This document shows positions 23,671 through 35,809 of a DNA stretch of 64,000 nt, one piece after another. Below the pieces are notes generated by a model. It saw only the letters and a list, made by a program, of their open reading frames with translations. It searched no databases and was not told the origin of the DNA. Position numbers and translations under genes: made by a program. Numbering within the stretch: position 1 is the stretch's first letter; every line of letters begins with the position of its first letter. This DNA is from Diphasiastrum complanatum. Taxonomy: Eukaryota; Streptophyta; Lycopodiopsida; Lycopodiales; Lycopodiaceae. The stretch is taken from assembly GCA_029204225.1 (NCBI GenBank), contig CM055108.1:6689608-6753607 (forward strand), in the 5' to 3' direction.

Positions 23671-24818
23671 ATGTGAAGGTTCTTTGATTTAGAAAATCAA
23701 CCTTCTCTCACGTGTGTACAGCTTTACATGGCAGATCCATGAATATTCAAAAGTTTGGTTCCATGAACCTTATTCAAATTTGAATCTACTAGTAACTCGA
23801 TTTTCTAGCTTTGCCTCCAACTCTAAAACGAGTAATATCAAATGCATTTAGACTAATCTGACTATAAAAAGTAAATGTCTAAATTTAATATGAAAGTGGC
23901 CTCAATTGCCAAATAAACAAATGTAGCATTTGACTCAATATTGACCAAACTAGTTGAAATCTCTCACAGTAATTAAATATTAAATAATTCAATTTATTTT
24001 GCTACCTTTGTAAAATAAAGAGTTTGTATAAACGACACAACAGGATTATGTACAAAAAAAATTATTTTAAATTGGCTTAGATTTTTGTTGAACTACAATA
24101 GTTTTTCACAAATGTTACAAAGGAGGTGCTGCCAAGCACACATCCATGGATCTTATTAAAGCTATCTTGTAAGATTTGAAAGTAATGATTGTTAAAGCTA
24201 TCTTGTAAGATTTGAAAGTAATGATATAATGTAAGGTATTTGGTGATTCTCATCTATGCATTTTAAGGGTCTGTAGAATGTCAACCTTTTGAATGTGGCC
24301 CACATGAACTTGTATGATAATTAGTAGTAAAATATAAGCTGCTTAAAATGAGAAATCTCTATCAAGTTTTGTATCAATATTGAAAGTCTCGAACACCATG
24401 CATTTTTCACATCATTTATTTGTGCACATTGAAAATGATTTGGCCCTTGCAATTTTGTATGCTTTAACATTATATCAAAACACAATTTATCAATGAATGG
24501 TGCAAGGGGAACATGCACGTTATTAGCCTTGTATTTCCTAGCACAATGAGAGAGAGGAATGCAATTGTATGCTCAACCATAAGTATTGTGTCTAACTAGA
24601 ACCATAGCTGATATAGGCTTAAATCCACATGTATGATTGCACCATCAATAGCAAAAGCATACCTTGTTGAAGATTTTCTTTGAAAGAAGCCACAAAAAGT
24701 TTTTGCTTTTTGGAAAGAAAATCATATTTAACTAAGATTATGAGATTTTTGGGCCATGGAACTATCAATTTTAAGTCTATTGTAGATAGCATTGGAGGCA
24801 GGGAGCTAATAAATGCTT
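23671..24818. other. Intergenic, no recognisable gene
   Basis: AT-rich. A two-copy 36-bp tandem duplication lies at 24156-24226 (AAAGCTATCTTGTAAGATTT core). The last five bases before the next element (24819-24823, TAACT) are its target duplication. Confidence 0.55.
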
Positions 24819-24823
24819 TAACT

Positions 24824-25518
24824 TGTGAAGAATTGCCAAAAATTTGCAAATCTAGCTTGATCAAAAACCATGTAGAATAGTGTAAATTGTGTATGCAAGT
24901 GGGTCCCACACATGTGAGGCCATGATGCCACATGGGAAACCCATTCTAATGTAGGTTAGGTCAAGTCAAGAGAGTTGGTCATGTCTATTTGGTGGTCATC
25001 CCTACTTTATAGGACCTACACCTAAGTTTAAGATGAAAATTTGACCAACTAGCTACCTACCAAGCATAACTCTAGGAAATAGACTAGGGTTTCATTTTAG
25101 GTCAAGGAGAGTGAGTTAACTTCCTTATTACATGCTGGAAATCCACCTAACTTCAAGAAGGAAGTCGAATTTGCTATGTATACTCCATAGTGAGAAGATA
25201 GAAAATTTTTGGAGCTCATTGGCAATCTCAAGCTAGTTCACTATGTACATTGAGTTTTTGTGATCCAAAAGAAACCAAATCAATTTCTACTTGTTTCTCA
25301 GGTTGAAGGCCGTACTATAGCCTGTAGTACACACGTGTGGGCTCGGATTTCAATGTTTATCAATGCTTTTGATTGTTAATGCTTGTTGTTTGTCAAATTG
25401 CCAATCTAGATCAACTTTTTTGTGTCTAGTTTTTTGATAGATTGTTAAGCAAGCATCCAATCACTCTTGTGGATCTTTTGTAGATCCATTTATGGTCCTA
25501 AATTACAGTACTTTCACA
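24824..25518 (+). repeat. 5' LTR of Gag-protease element
   Basis: 695 bp. Starts TGTGAAGAATTGCC and ends ACTTTCACA, giving 6-bp terminal inverted repeats. Paired with 28692-29392. Confidence 0.95.
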
Positions 25519-25531
25519 TGGTATCAGAGCC
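25519..25531 (+). promoter_or_regulatory. Primer binding site (initiator Met tRNA)
   Basis: TGGTATCAGAGCC begins directly after the LTR end with no spacer. Confidence 0.95.
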
Positions 25532-25956
25532 AAGTACAAGAGCATAAGCCATTGATCTAATGCAAATCCATTTTTAGCAAGTTTCGGTGCTAAAAACTAG
25601 TATTGAGAGGGCAAGATAGAATCTTGATTTTGGTGAGGAGATTTGATCCCAAACTTGGTAGGGGTCCAAATCCGTACTGTCCACATGTGTGGGCACCTCT
25701 GAACCTGCATTTAATGCATGGTATTCATTTGATCCAAAAAAATGCAATTTGTGAGCTATTGGTGTAATTTTTGGTGGAGATCCTAGAATAATCTACCAAG
25801 ATCATTTGCCATTGATTAGATTTGAATTTGTTTCATGGAATCTAATTAATCTAGGCTGAGTTCAAGTCCTATTAAGGTTAAAAACAGGTCTTGAAAGTAC
25901 ACCAAGAAGGAAGGAAGAGATTAAGTCATTTTTTTTGTCCAAAAATAGCCAAATTT

Positions 25957-26304
25957 GGCAAGATTTGATTGTAAGTAGATTTCACATCATCTTATCTTCA
26001 TTCCAACTTTGTGAGGGAGTGCTAGAACTGAGATTATAAGTCCATTTGTTGGATTAGAAATCTAATTTGAGTGAAAAACTACAAGAGAGAGACCTTAGTG
26101 AGTTTCTAGAGACAATCAAATCCATTTCTTGGCAAGATTTGTTTGAAAGTAGTTTTCACTTCATCTTATCTTCATTCCAGCTTTGTGAGGGAGTGATAGA
26201 ACTGTGATTATAAGTCCATTTGTTGGATTAGAAATCAAATTTGAGTGAAACACTGCAAGTGTGAAACCTTTGTGAGTTTCAAGTCAATCAAATCTATTTC
26301 TTGT
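25957..26304 (+). repeat. Tandem duplication of about 174 bp in the leader before Gag
   Basis: Two adjacent copies starting at GGCAAGATTTG (25957 and 26131), each containing TCATCTTATCTTCATTCCA and TTTGTTGGATTAGAAATC. They differ at scattered positions, so the duplication predates this insertion. The second copy runs into the start of the Gag frame and may hold packaging or translation signals, which is inference. Confidence 0.8.
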
Positions 26305-28481
26305 TTGTAGAAGTCACTAGTAAGATGGGATCTGCCGGAGCATACCTTCTAGAAGCTAGTGAGAGGTTGAATTCTACAAATTATGCTATTTGGAAGGTTA
26401 GAATGAAGTCACTATTGGTGCTCCAAGACCTTTATGAGTTCTTGATTGAAGATGAAGATGAACCTCTAGGTGCACAGGAGTTAGCTAGATACAAGAAGAG
26501 ATCTAGGCTTGCACTTCATTGTGTGAAGATGAATGTGAGCAATGATTTGTTGAGAGAAGTATCAGCTTGTACTAATGCTAAAGAGGCTTGGGAGTCTTTA
26601 AAATCAATCTATGAGTCTAGCAACACTTCTAGAGTTCTTATGCTTAGAAATCACATTTTGCAAAGCATGAGGAGAAGTGAGGAGAGTGCACAGGATTATG
26701 TACTCAGAATCAAGTCTCTAAATAGGGAGTTGGCTTCCATTGGAGAGAAGATTCACGATGGAGAGCTTTTACAAATTGTCCTTAATGGTCTAGGAGATGA
26801 CTTTGCAAATTTGGTCCAAAGTTTTGCCATCCAAGACACTTTGCCAACTATAGAAAAACTTCACAGTGTATTAGTGGCTGAAGAGTGTAGGATGCTCCAT
26901 GCAAAATCTAGGATGAGTTCCTTGTCTTTGCAGGATGGTGATGAGAAAGCCAATTTCTCATTCAAGGGCAAAAAGAAGACCAATGGAAAGAAGAAGCATC
27001 CAAAGGAGGCCAAAGAAGAGGATGATGCATCAAGCTCAAAGGACAAGTCAAAGCAAAAATGCTTCTTTTGTGGAAAGAAGGGGCATTATGCATCTAAATG
27101 CTACAAGAGGCTAAGAGCACAAGTGGAGGAGGACAAACAAGGAAACCTTGCAAAAGAGGAGGAGGAGGATGAAGTAGATGTATTCTTGATGGCATCTACA
27201 TCCTCACCAACAAGCAATAGCAATTCAAGAGACAATTGGTGGATTGACAGTGGGGCTAGCTCCCACATGTCTTGTGAAAAGGACTTTTTCTCAACCTTAC
27301 ACTCATTCAATGATGCTAAAAAGTTTGTCTTTACTGCAAATGATGAAGAGTGTAGGATAGATGGTGTTGGCACCATCTCTTTGTGTCTAGAATCCTCAAA
27401 ATGCATGGATCTAGAAAATGTCCTTTATGTACCATCAATCCCCAAGAATATGCTTAGTGTTGGTCTACTCTTAGAAAGTGGTTTGGATGTCCACTTTAAG
27501 CATGGTGTTTGCTTCATCTTGAAGAATGATGTTTGTATTGCAAAGGGATTTAAACATGGAAGATTGTTTAAGTTGGAAGCTGGTGTTGCTTTTAAAAGAA
27601 TGAGCTTGGCAAAGGAGGAGATCACTCAAGAGGAGATCTTGGCAAAGTGTGATCTTGCTTGCATTGAGGAGGAGCATCAAAAGGAGGCAGATTTTGAGGA
27701 TCAGCCTCAAAGCATGAGATTTCCAAGGGAGTCCTCAATGACAATGTCCGAGTCATCAAATTGCATGCAAATTGTCCATTCAAGTGTGCATCTTGCAAGG
27801 GTGGTGAGCATTGGAGAGTCTACTATCTTTGAATACTTTTTGGAAAGTATTAGTAGACATGAGGTGACTTGTTTCTTACCTTTAAGATTCATGGTGTTTA
27901 TTACTTTGTATGACAAGACAATGAAATGGGATGCTTTGAAATCTACATTTGTTGTTGATCAAGCAATTTCATTGGATAACTATTTTTGTAATAGTTTGAA
28001 TAGTGTCATAAAAGATGAAACATCATTTGTATTGGAAATCTTTGGGTCCACCTGCTTTGAGCATGATCATTCCAATGTAAGGACCAAAGATTATCCTATT
28101 TCAATGATAGGAATAATGGTAGTGTTTTGCTCTTCAAGTAGAGAGTGTAGAATCTACTTGTTTTCAACCAAAGAATTTGTCAATGGTGGAAATGTGATCT
28201 TTCAAGAGTGGAAGATTTGTAAACTTGAAGAAGCACCTTTGGATCAACACATTATTCAATTCATTGATGTTTTGGAGTCAAGTCAAGTGGAGGAGCAAGC
28301 TCAAGACCCGAGGACTCCAAGAAGAACCTTGAGTATCAAGATGGAGCCATCTAGGCTCAATCATATGGATCAAGCAAGACAAGTTGTCTTTGGCAACATT
28401 ATTTATGCACTTAATATTTTAATTGATGTATCTTCAAGTGCACAAAATGCCTTGGAATCCATGGCTTGGCATGATGTTTAG
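26301..28481 (+). CDS. Gag-protease protein with unknown C-terminal half
   Basis: 726 codons, uninterrupted. Translation may begin at 26301 or at the second Met, 26325 (MGSAGAYLLEASERL). Residues about 10-235 are copia Gag (STNYAIWKVRMKSLL, AKEAWESLKSIYE, LRNHILQSMRRSEESAQDYV). A basic linker and the CCHC knuckle CFFCGKKGHYASKC (254-267) follow. Copia protease has active-site Asp 316 in WWIDSGASSHM and the flap-region VLYVPSIPKNMLSVG from about 374. Copia similarity fades near residue 430. The remaining 300 residues show no integrase, RT or RNase H motif; a short stretch near 615-645 (ECRIYLFSTKEF, then NVIFQEW) faintly recalls the integrase C-terminal region. Its function is unknown. Confidence 0.9.
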   Translation: MFVEVTSKMGSAGAYLLEASERLNSTNYAIWKVRMKSLLVLQDLYEFLIEDEDEPLGAQELARYKKRSRLALHCVKMNVSNDLLREVSACTNAKEAWESLKSIYESSNTSRVLMLRNHILQSMRRSEESAQDYVLRIKSLNRELASIGEKIHDGELLQIVLNGLGDDFANLVQSFAIQDTLPTIEKLHSVLVAEECRMLHAKSRMSSLSLQDGDEKANFSFKGKKKTNGKKKHPKEAKEEDDASSSKDKSKQKCFFCGKKGHYASKCYKRLRAQVEEDKQGNLAKEEEEDEVDVFLMASTSSPTSNSNSRDNWWIDSGASSHMSCEKDFFSTLHSFNDAKKFVFTANDEECRIDGVGTISLCLESSKCMDLENVLYVPSIPKNMLSVGLLLESGLDVHFKHGVCFILKNDVCIAKGFKHGRLFKLEAGVAFKRMSLAKEEITQEEILAKCDLACIEEEHQKEADFEDQPQSMRFPRESSMTMSESSNCMQIVHSSVHLARVVSIGESTIFEYFLESISRHEVTCFLPLRFMVFITLYDKTMKWDALKSTFVVDQAISLDNYFCNSLNSVIKDETSFVLEIFGSTCFEHDHSNVRTKDYPISMIGIMVVFCSSSRECRIYLFSTKEFVNGGNVIFQEWKICKLEEAPLDQHIIQFIDVLESSQVEEQAQDPRTPRRTLSIKMEPSRLNHMDQARQVVFGNIIYALNILIDVSSSAQNALESMAWHDV

Positions 28482-28691
28482 TTTTGAAGTGTGCTACATG
28501 TATATAGACACATTTATGGAACATCTTGTAAGGGATCCTCTAAGAGGTGGTGAAAGATCCTTCATGGACATCATTCTCTATTGGAGTCTCAAAAGTTCCT
28601 TCTTTGTAGCTGGATTTTTTAGACACTTCTAAAAGCTTTCATTGATCTATCAAGAGAGTTGTAAATAGATCAAGCTAAATTTGAGGAGGAG
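28482..28691 (+). other. 3' untranslated segment and polypurine tract of Gag-protease element
   Basis: 210 bp between the Gag-protease stop and the 3' LTR. No pol coding remains. GAGGAGGAG at about 28683-28691 is the plus-strand primer. Confidence 0.85.
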
Positions 28692-29392
28692 TGTGAAGAA
28701 TTGCCAAAAATTTGCAAATCTAGCTTGATCAAAAACCATGTAGAATAGTGTAAATTGTGTACGCAAGTGGGTCCCACACATGTGAGGCCATGATGCCACA
28801 TGGGAAACCCATTCTAATGTAGGTTAGGTCAAGTCAAGAGAGTTGGTCATGTCTATTTGGTGGTCATCCCTACTTTATAGGACCTACACCTAAGTTTAAG
28901 GTGAAAATTTGACCAACTAGCTACCTACCAAGCATAACTCTAGGAAATAGACTAGGGTTTCATTTTAGGTCAAGGAGAGTGAGTTAACTTCCTTATTACA
29001 TGCTGGAAATCCACCTAACTTCAAGAAGGAAGTCGAATTTGCTATGTATTCCCTCTCTCCATAGTGAGAAGATAGAAAATTTTTGGAGCTCATTGGCAAT
29101 CTCAAGCTAGTTCACTATGTACATTGAGTTTTTGTGATCCAAATGAAACCAAATCAATTTCTACTTGTTTCTCAGGTTGAAGGCCGTACTATAGCCTGTA
29201 GTACACACGTGTGGGCTCGGATTTCAATGTTTATCAATGCTTTTGATTGTTAATGCTTGTTGTTTGTCAAATTGCCAATCTAGATCAACTTTTTTGTGTC
29301 TATTTTTTTGATAGATTGTTAAGCAAGCATCCAATCACTCTTGTGGATCTTTTGTAGATCCATTTATGGTCCTAAAGTACAGTACTTTCACA
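28692..29392 (+). repeat. 3' LTR of Gag-protease element
   Basis: 701 bp. Nearly identical to 24824-25518; the extra bases are the TTCCCTCTCTCC stretch near 29050. Target duplication TAACT follows. Confidence 0.95.
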
Positions 29393-29397
29393 TAACT

Positions 29398-30704
29398 GTT
29401 GCTAGAGAAGGTGAATGCACAATAAGTAGGAATGATGATATTAAATATCACTCGATATAATTCCAACACCACCAATGATCCACAATCTTAAATGATTGAT
29501 TCTCAAGCCTAGGAGTTATCACATTGTCAAACAATCAAGTAACAAGAATTTTAGGTGAGCTACAAAGCTTGTAATTGGCTAGTTCTTGGATAGAGCTCCA
29601 AAATCACATCAAACATCTATAAAATGGATCAATTCTTATTTGTACATGCTTAAGTAATGTATAACACTTTCATTGAACCCAAAGATTGGCAAAAACACTA
29701 AAGTAAAACAATGATAGAACTCAAACCCTCAAGATAGAAGGCAAAAATTAATAGACATTTGAGATTTCTAAATCATGGGCAATTTACTTGAGTAGTTGAT
29801 TTACTCTAGTGGAAGTTAATTGGTAAAACGGACAATGTGAAGAGAATTCACCAAAAACTGTTTGTTTTGTGAGTATTGCTTTTTATGAATCATTTGAATT
29901 CATCAAGAAAAATTGTGTGCATAAAATATATGGAATTCTTGGGTGTGTATTTCACAGTTGGTAGTGATAGTATCCCAGAGAGCTCAATTGGATACCGGAA
30001 CCTAATGATTCCAAGAATGGTAAACTGAATTTTTGGGATTCAATTGAGTTGGTTGGACACACACTCCAGTGTTATGGGGTTAGATTCTAGTGAATTATGA
30101 TTGACGAATCATAAGAATATAACTATTTATGATTGACGAATCATAAACAAATACTTAATTATTATGAGTGTATGATTTCTAATCTTTACTCCAGCTTTTT
30201 ATTGAGTTTTATGGATCTCACAGGCATTTCTCATTAAGTAAATTGTTTTCTTCTTATGAGAAGATTTTGCTTACCTTAGTGGATGATATTCTACTACAGA
30301 TTGTAGTCTATAAGTGCTTGTGTACAAAGTTCAGTTTATATCTCAAAACCTCTCTCAACTAAATGTGTTTTGTGCGTGTTCAATGAACCGTCCACACATA
30401 CTTGGCTTGTATGATCGATTTGTGCATGATCACTTCTTTGTCCTCTAGTAGCTCCACAAAGTATCATGTAGTATTCTTTACTATGAACTCCATTTTCGAT
30501 TCTATTATTATTTGCATTGCAACCTTTGGATTTATCCTTGGTTCCTATGTCTGCAACATTGAACTCATTAGGGTTACATACATTCTCAACCTTTGTGAAA
30601 ATTTTCTCTTTCTAAATTCCAATTGATCACCTGTTCCTAATTTGTTTCTAATCTTAGCATCCTTTGTCACCTTTAAGAACCAGTTTGCTAGCTTTTTTTG
30701 GTGT
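29398..30704. other. Intergenic with a duplicated hairpin
   Basis: No gene recognised. Two copies of the same perfect hairpin occur 31 bp apart: TTATGATT-GACG-AATCATAA at 30095-30114, and a 9-bp-stem version at 30126-30147. Confidence 0.55.
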
Positions 30705-31300
30705 CTATGATTCACTTTTACTCCTCCCTGAGTTGATCCAACTCACGTCATCACTACGTGATTGATCACCCAATTCATAAAGAATAGCATCCCTGCTAGT
30801 CACCAACTTCTTCACTCGTTGATCATGAAAGCGATATCGCTCCACATGTTCATCATACCCAATAAATATGCACTTAACTGATATTGCGTCAAGTTCCTTT
30901 CTCTTTTCCTTTGGAACATGTGGATATTCATCACAAACATAATTTCTGAGACAAGGCATTGAGTTTGCTATTGTAAATGCTTCCTCGAGTGTCATCCCAT
31001 CCATTGGTTTTGTTGGACACCTAGTCAACACGTGGGCTACAAGCTTCAACCCAAAAAAAATGTTTTAAAAATTCTTGTTCTTTAGCATGGATCTAGCCAT
31101 CCCCATGATATCGTCTTGTATATCCTCTCAGCAACTCCATTCTATTGTGGTGTGTATGGAGCTATTATTTGTCTTTTGATCCCATGTAGCTTGCAAAAAT
31201 AAATATAAAAGCATGCAACAAATATTAGCACCATTATTGGATCAGATTGTCTTCATCTTACAATCAACTTGCTTTGTGAAAAAAATAAACAAATGCCCCA
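30705..31300 (-). pseudogene. Copia integrase fragment
   Basis: The minus-strand frame 31049-30705 reads integrase C-terminal sequence: CIFIGYDEHVERYRFHD and KKLVTSRDAILYEL. Rightwards, in other frames and with stops, come HGIKRQIIAPYTPQ...NGVAERI (around 31130-31190, the Glu region) and QVDCKMKTI followed by a degraded SDNG (around 31240-31280, the second Asp region). No LTR or other domain was found nearby. Confidence 0.82.
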
Positions 31301-32063
31301 AGTATTTTACCAGTAGACACAGGCTATAAGTGCCAATACAATAGTCAGCATGTAGGGCTAAAGACAGGCAGTAGGAACAACATTCAATACCAAAAAAAAT
31401 GCTAGACCAAGCATCATCAAGACTTCAATAGTAGGAAAAAAGTTATCTTCATTCTAATCATCGGAGAATTTATAGTTTGAAAAGAGGGCAGGCAAAGGGC
31501 TCATTGCAGAGGTTGAGCTGGATTGCTATTATATGGTAGGAACTGTTAATGGCCTCTTTTATATATACTACTTATAATCACTTAATTGCTAAAATTCGTT
31601 CCTCAAATTCCCATCACATTATAGAATGAGCTACAACGGTAGTGAACTGCAGCCTTGAACTGCGGCCTGATTAAGAATAAAAAGCTCGAGAACTTCTCTG
31701 AGATTCAAATTTGCTGTGTATGTAATTGACGAATAAAACACACATACATTATCCATCCTAGTGAATCTATATAAGCATGAATTAAATTCTTGAAAATCGA
31801 AATTTTGAGAAACACTGAGTACTGAATGCTGCACGCAGCTTTAGGTTAAGACTACCTTTCATGATATACTGTGGACAGCCGAATTCCATGTGATTTTATC
31901 ATGTCAATGGCCTCACCATCCATCTTAATAATTGAAATTTACATCTAGATAGATAATGAGGCTGAAAAAACAATGAAATTCAACCAAAGGTATCCCAAAT
32001 CTGTAGAAAAAGGGAGATAATAGGAGCTCAACGTATGGATATAGAAACAAGCTGGCAGGCTGT
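31301..32063 (-). other. 3' flank and probable 3' UTR of GAUT
   Basis: Lies directly downstream of the GAUT stop codon. No other coding sequence is seen. I did not find a decisive poly(A) signal, so the 3' end of the transcript is not placed. Confidence 0.45.
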
Positions 32064-35000
32064 TTACTCATTTATGTTGCATTGCTGTACAAATGGGTTG
32101 TCAAATTTGACATATTTTGTCCAAAATGGCTTGTACCTGGCAAATCCTATTTCTAACCAGGGCTTGAGGTTGCCATTATAATGTATTACCGCTGCATTGT
32201 CAATCTCAGTTAGTTCAATACCTGGGTTATATCCCAGGCCCAATACATGCCAAGATTTATCCAATGGGTAGGTCAGATTATAGAAAGTGATGAGACCAGG
32301 TGGCAAAGTCCCAAGCTTCCAAAGGGCACGATCCTCGTTCTAATCCAAGCAACCAAGCCAAAAAATCAATGACAGCATGTCAGAACAGCCTGAGCAATAA
32401 ATTCGAGACACATACATAGAGTTTCCGTACTTCAAATCTCAAACTCTTGACAATTTATGCAAGTGCCTTCCTTGATATGTACCAACATGCAGAAAACTTA
32501 CCAGGTTTTGCCACTTGTGATAGATTCCTGTAATATCTTGCCTCTCCCATTCTGCTAGATCAAAAATGTTCATGCCATAGGCCCATCCACAAGCATGTGG
32601 ATCAAAGTTTCTTGCAATGTGGGGGTTTGAAAAATTCAGATACTTATCAAATCGATGAAAGCTTGCTCCACATGTCTCAACTGCGCCATTGACTTTGCCA
32701 AGCAGATCAACGCTCCAGAGAGGTGTCAAATCCTTTTGCACAACAATGTCATCATCCAAAAATAGAATTTTGTCCAGCTTTGGGTAGATCTTTGGAAGGT
32801 AAAAGCGCAGATGGTTTAGCATCGAAAGATATTTGGGGTTCCTGTACTTTAGATTTGCTGAAACTGCTGCAAATTTTGTTGCTTGATCTTGTTTGAAATA
32901 ATATTCCTTCATTGCTTTGTATTCAAGTTGGCGTAGAACTGGACAGTAGGAAGAATTCAGCCATGTGAAGCTCTCTACATTTTGAACTTGAAGAGTAGCT
33001 TTTCCTGGAGGATTAGACTGAAACCACAATTTCATTGCCCCATAGTTTAGCTTATCTGTAATCAGGTGGAAGACGTGTTTTTCAGGTTCCTGCATTCAAA
33101 ACAATACAAGATGACTTGCTATACATGAGCATAAAAGAACAATCTCTACACGGTCATTACCAAGCTCATTGGAAAGTACATTTCCACAATCTTCACTTTA
33201 GTCCAGCCACATTTCTTCAGACTTGACAAGTTCAAAACTACCTATTAATTAAAAGCAGCGGATGTCATATTATCCCGCCAGAGAGATTAGGCTTGCAACT
33301 TTAACACGCTTAGCTTGCTATGTCACATTACAGAAGCTGACTAAGTAACCTGAGCATTGAGGACAGTGGAGTTTACAACCACTGATGCTGCAAGGATGTT
33401 GTCAGAGAAGAGCGCATAGTGGTAAAGGCTGCGGTCTTCCAACTTTTCTTGATTGTGAAATTCTTGCTGATGTGCTGGGAGCATATGATACTCTACATTC
33501 AAACGCAATGATAGGCAATGGAGACCTTTCGGAATTGTTTTGGCAGCAAGTTGACTCAGAAATGTGCTTTGCTTCTTCAGTGTTCTAACATGCTCTTCAG
33601 TTGATTGCAGCATTGCCCTCAACTTTTTCACTACAAGAGGGCAATCAGACTCTTCTCTTGCTCGAGTAAGAATTTGACCCATTGCTCGTATCTTTTGAGG
33701 TGCACTGTATTCAAATTCAAGCCATGGTATTAGCAAAAATTAACCGTCATATAGTTCACTTTTTAAAAACCCGAAATTGGGTCCAGTTAGATTCCCCATC
33801 CTGACAATGATCATCATCATTCACATTGCATGCTATGACATCAATATAAGTTTGCGTTAATGAAATACAGTACCTGCGACAAAGATCGGCATCAAAACTT
33901 GCCTCACCTACACAACGCTGGCTTTCTCTTAAACGGAACCTTAAATCTCTTAGCAGTTGATTATGGTGCTGTGCCTGTGAGATACTGGCATACACCCTTG
34001 CCATAATCAGCTGGTCTCGCATGAGACGCACCAGCAATTCTGAGTTTTCATTTTCATCAGGCCTCCAGATGCTGTACTTGCCAAAAATAGCATTATCAAC
34101 TTCTTTGGAGTGTTCAATGGCCTTGTTCTCCAATTGAACCTGTTCTTCTTCATCTTGTTGCAGAAGCTCCTTTAACCATTTCTCATGTCTATGAAGCCTC
34201 ATTTCCTGAGGTCGCGGAACATGTGCATGAAACAGGGGCTTGTTATATCAGCTTATATTTAAACTGTGGAAGAAAAAAATCTGTAAGAAACTGTGCACAC
34301 TTGTGGAGCACATTGAGAATGTAGTAACGTACTCTTCTTGCCAACAATGCAGGATCAGCATTCTTTGATACCGAATCACCTCCAGCAGTACTTTCATCTT
34401 TGACCTCCGTGTCTGCATGTCATGGCACTCAAACCTTAAGAATGCAGAAATTGCTTAGAAATCAGTTGCATTCTCACATAAGCAAACTCCATACCTTGTA
34501 ATGCACTAAAAGAGTCATTGTGCTCCACTCTTGCATTATTGTTTTCTGATTGTTGATCAAAGATTGTCTTTGGCTGCTGTTCAGAAGCTACCTTCAGCTC
34601 ATCCTCTGACACTGTTTTCATCTGAATCGTGATATCCTCCTCAGCCTGTTTAATGTTCAAAAACTAACAGCTAGTTATCTTACAAAAGATGTAAATGTAA
34701 TTAGAAAAGGGAGCATTCACATGTACAGGATGAGCTGTTAACATAATCCATGAATCTTTTCACATGCAGCATAATTTCCTTTTCTCAAGGTGCTGTTAAC
34801 CAGCTACACGGTTTTTGGTTAGTGCTTGATTGGAATTTATGCTGAAAATAAGCATTACCTTGAAAACTACTGAAGGCTCGCGAATGGCACCTACTGTGGT
34901 CTCTTCCACTAGCGAGGAAGATAACACTTTTTCCCTTACAATATTGTGATCCAAAGGTTCAGGCTGCCGTGAATTAGCTATAATGACATCAAGTACCTGT

Positions 35001-35524
35001 GATTACCATGCAAATAAAAATGTTTATTTTACAACTCCACAAAAGCAAGCGTCAACAAAATCAGAAGCTACAGGACAAAAGGGGCATGAAAACCAAACCA
35101 ACTCACAAGACCAAAATTCATAGCATGATTGGAGGACTGACTTGAATCAGAATATATTGCAAACTCTTAAAGATGCAGAATGATCACTCATACTTTACAC
35201 CTCTGTAAATTCCAGACATTCTTAGGTCTTCTTTTCAACATTTTGTATTGTCATTCATGCTAAGGTTTCATATATTATTGTGCATGTACGTGATAAGTTC
35301 CCAAGTTTTCCAAGGACACTCCTTGTGGGACCAAGAGCAATCAAAAGAGTGCAAGTATTCTGCCACCCTGAAAAGAAAGTGGATAAAAAATGTGGGAGAA
35401 GTTGCTGCCAGTAATATGCGTAAAGTTTGATCTTCAACATGTTGCACTGCTGCCATGCATGGCTTGCTGCTAAACAGCTGATTGGCAACACATTTGCTTG
35501 CGGGAGCATTGCCTCTATGTAGCT

Positions 35525-35587
<63 letters not shown>

Positions 35588-35766
35588 GGTTGAGGTTTAT
35601 TAATGTCTTTAGAGTGCCTTAAGCTACGTACATGTCAAACGTGATTCAAGTGCGGGAGAGTAATACATCTCCAATCTTTGGCAAGGAAATGGATGGCAAA
35701 CAAGGCATCCATGAAAATTGTTGGCACTCACTACCATGCATGGCTTGCTGATGCACAGCCACTGTG

Positions 35767-35809
<43 letters not shown>

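Larger units (their letters stand above)
24824..29392 (+). mobile_element. Non-autonomous copia-type LTR element encoding only Gag-protease
   Basis: A complete 4569-bp element with LTRs of 695 and 701 bp (TGTGAA...TTCACA), target duplication TAACT on both sides (24819-24823, 29393-29397), an initiator-Met primer site and a polypurine tract GAGGAGGAG. By eye the LTRs differ by about five substitutions and one 6-bp length change, so it is young. The internal region holds a single intact frame of 726 codons with Gag, CCHC knuckle and copia protease. No integrase, RT or RNase H is present anywhere between the LTRs. Movement must depend on another copia element in trans, as for BARE-2 or TR-GAG-like families. 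Confidence 0.93.

Noticed and set aside
35255-35584. Minus-strand frames beginning with an Arg-Glu run
   Set aside because: The run is just the translated CT microsatellite.
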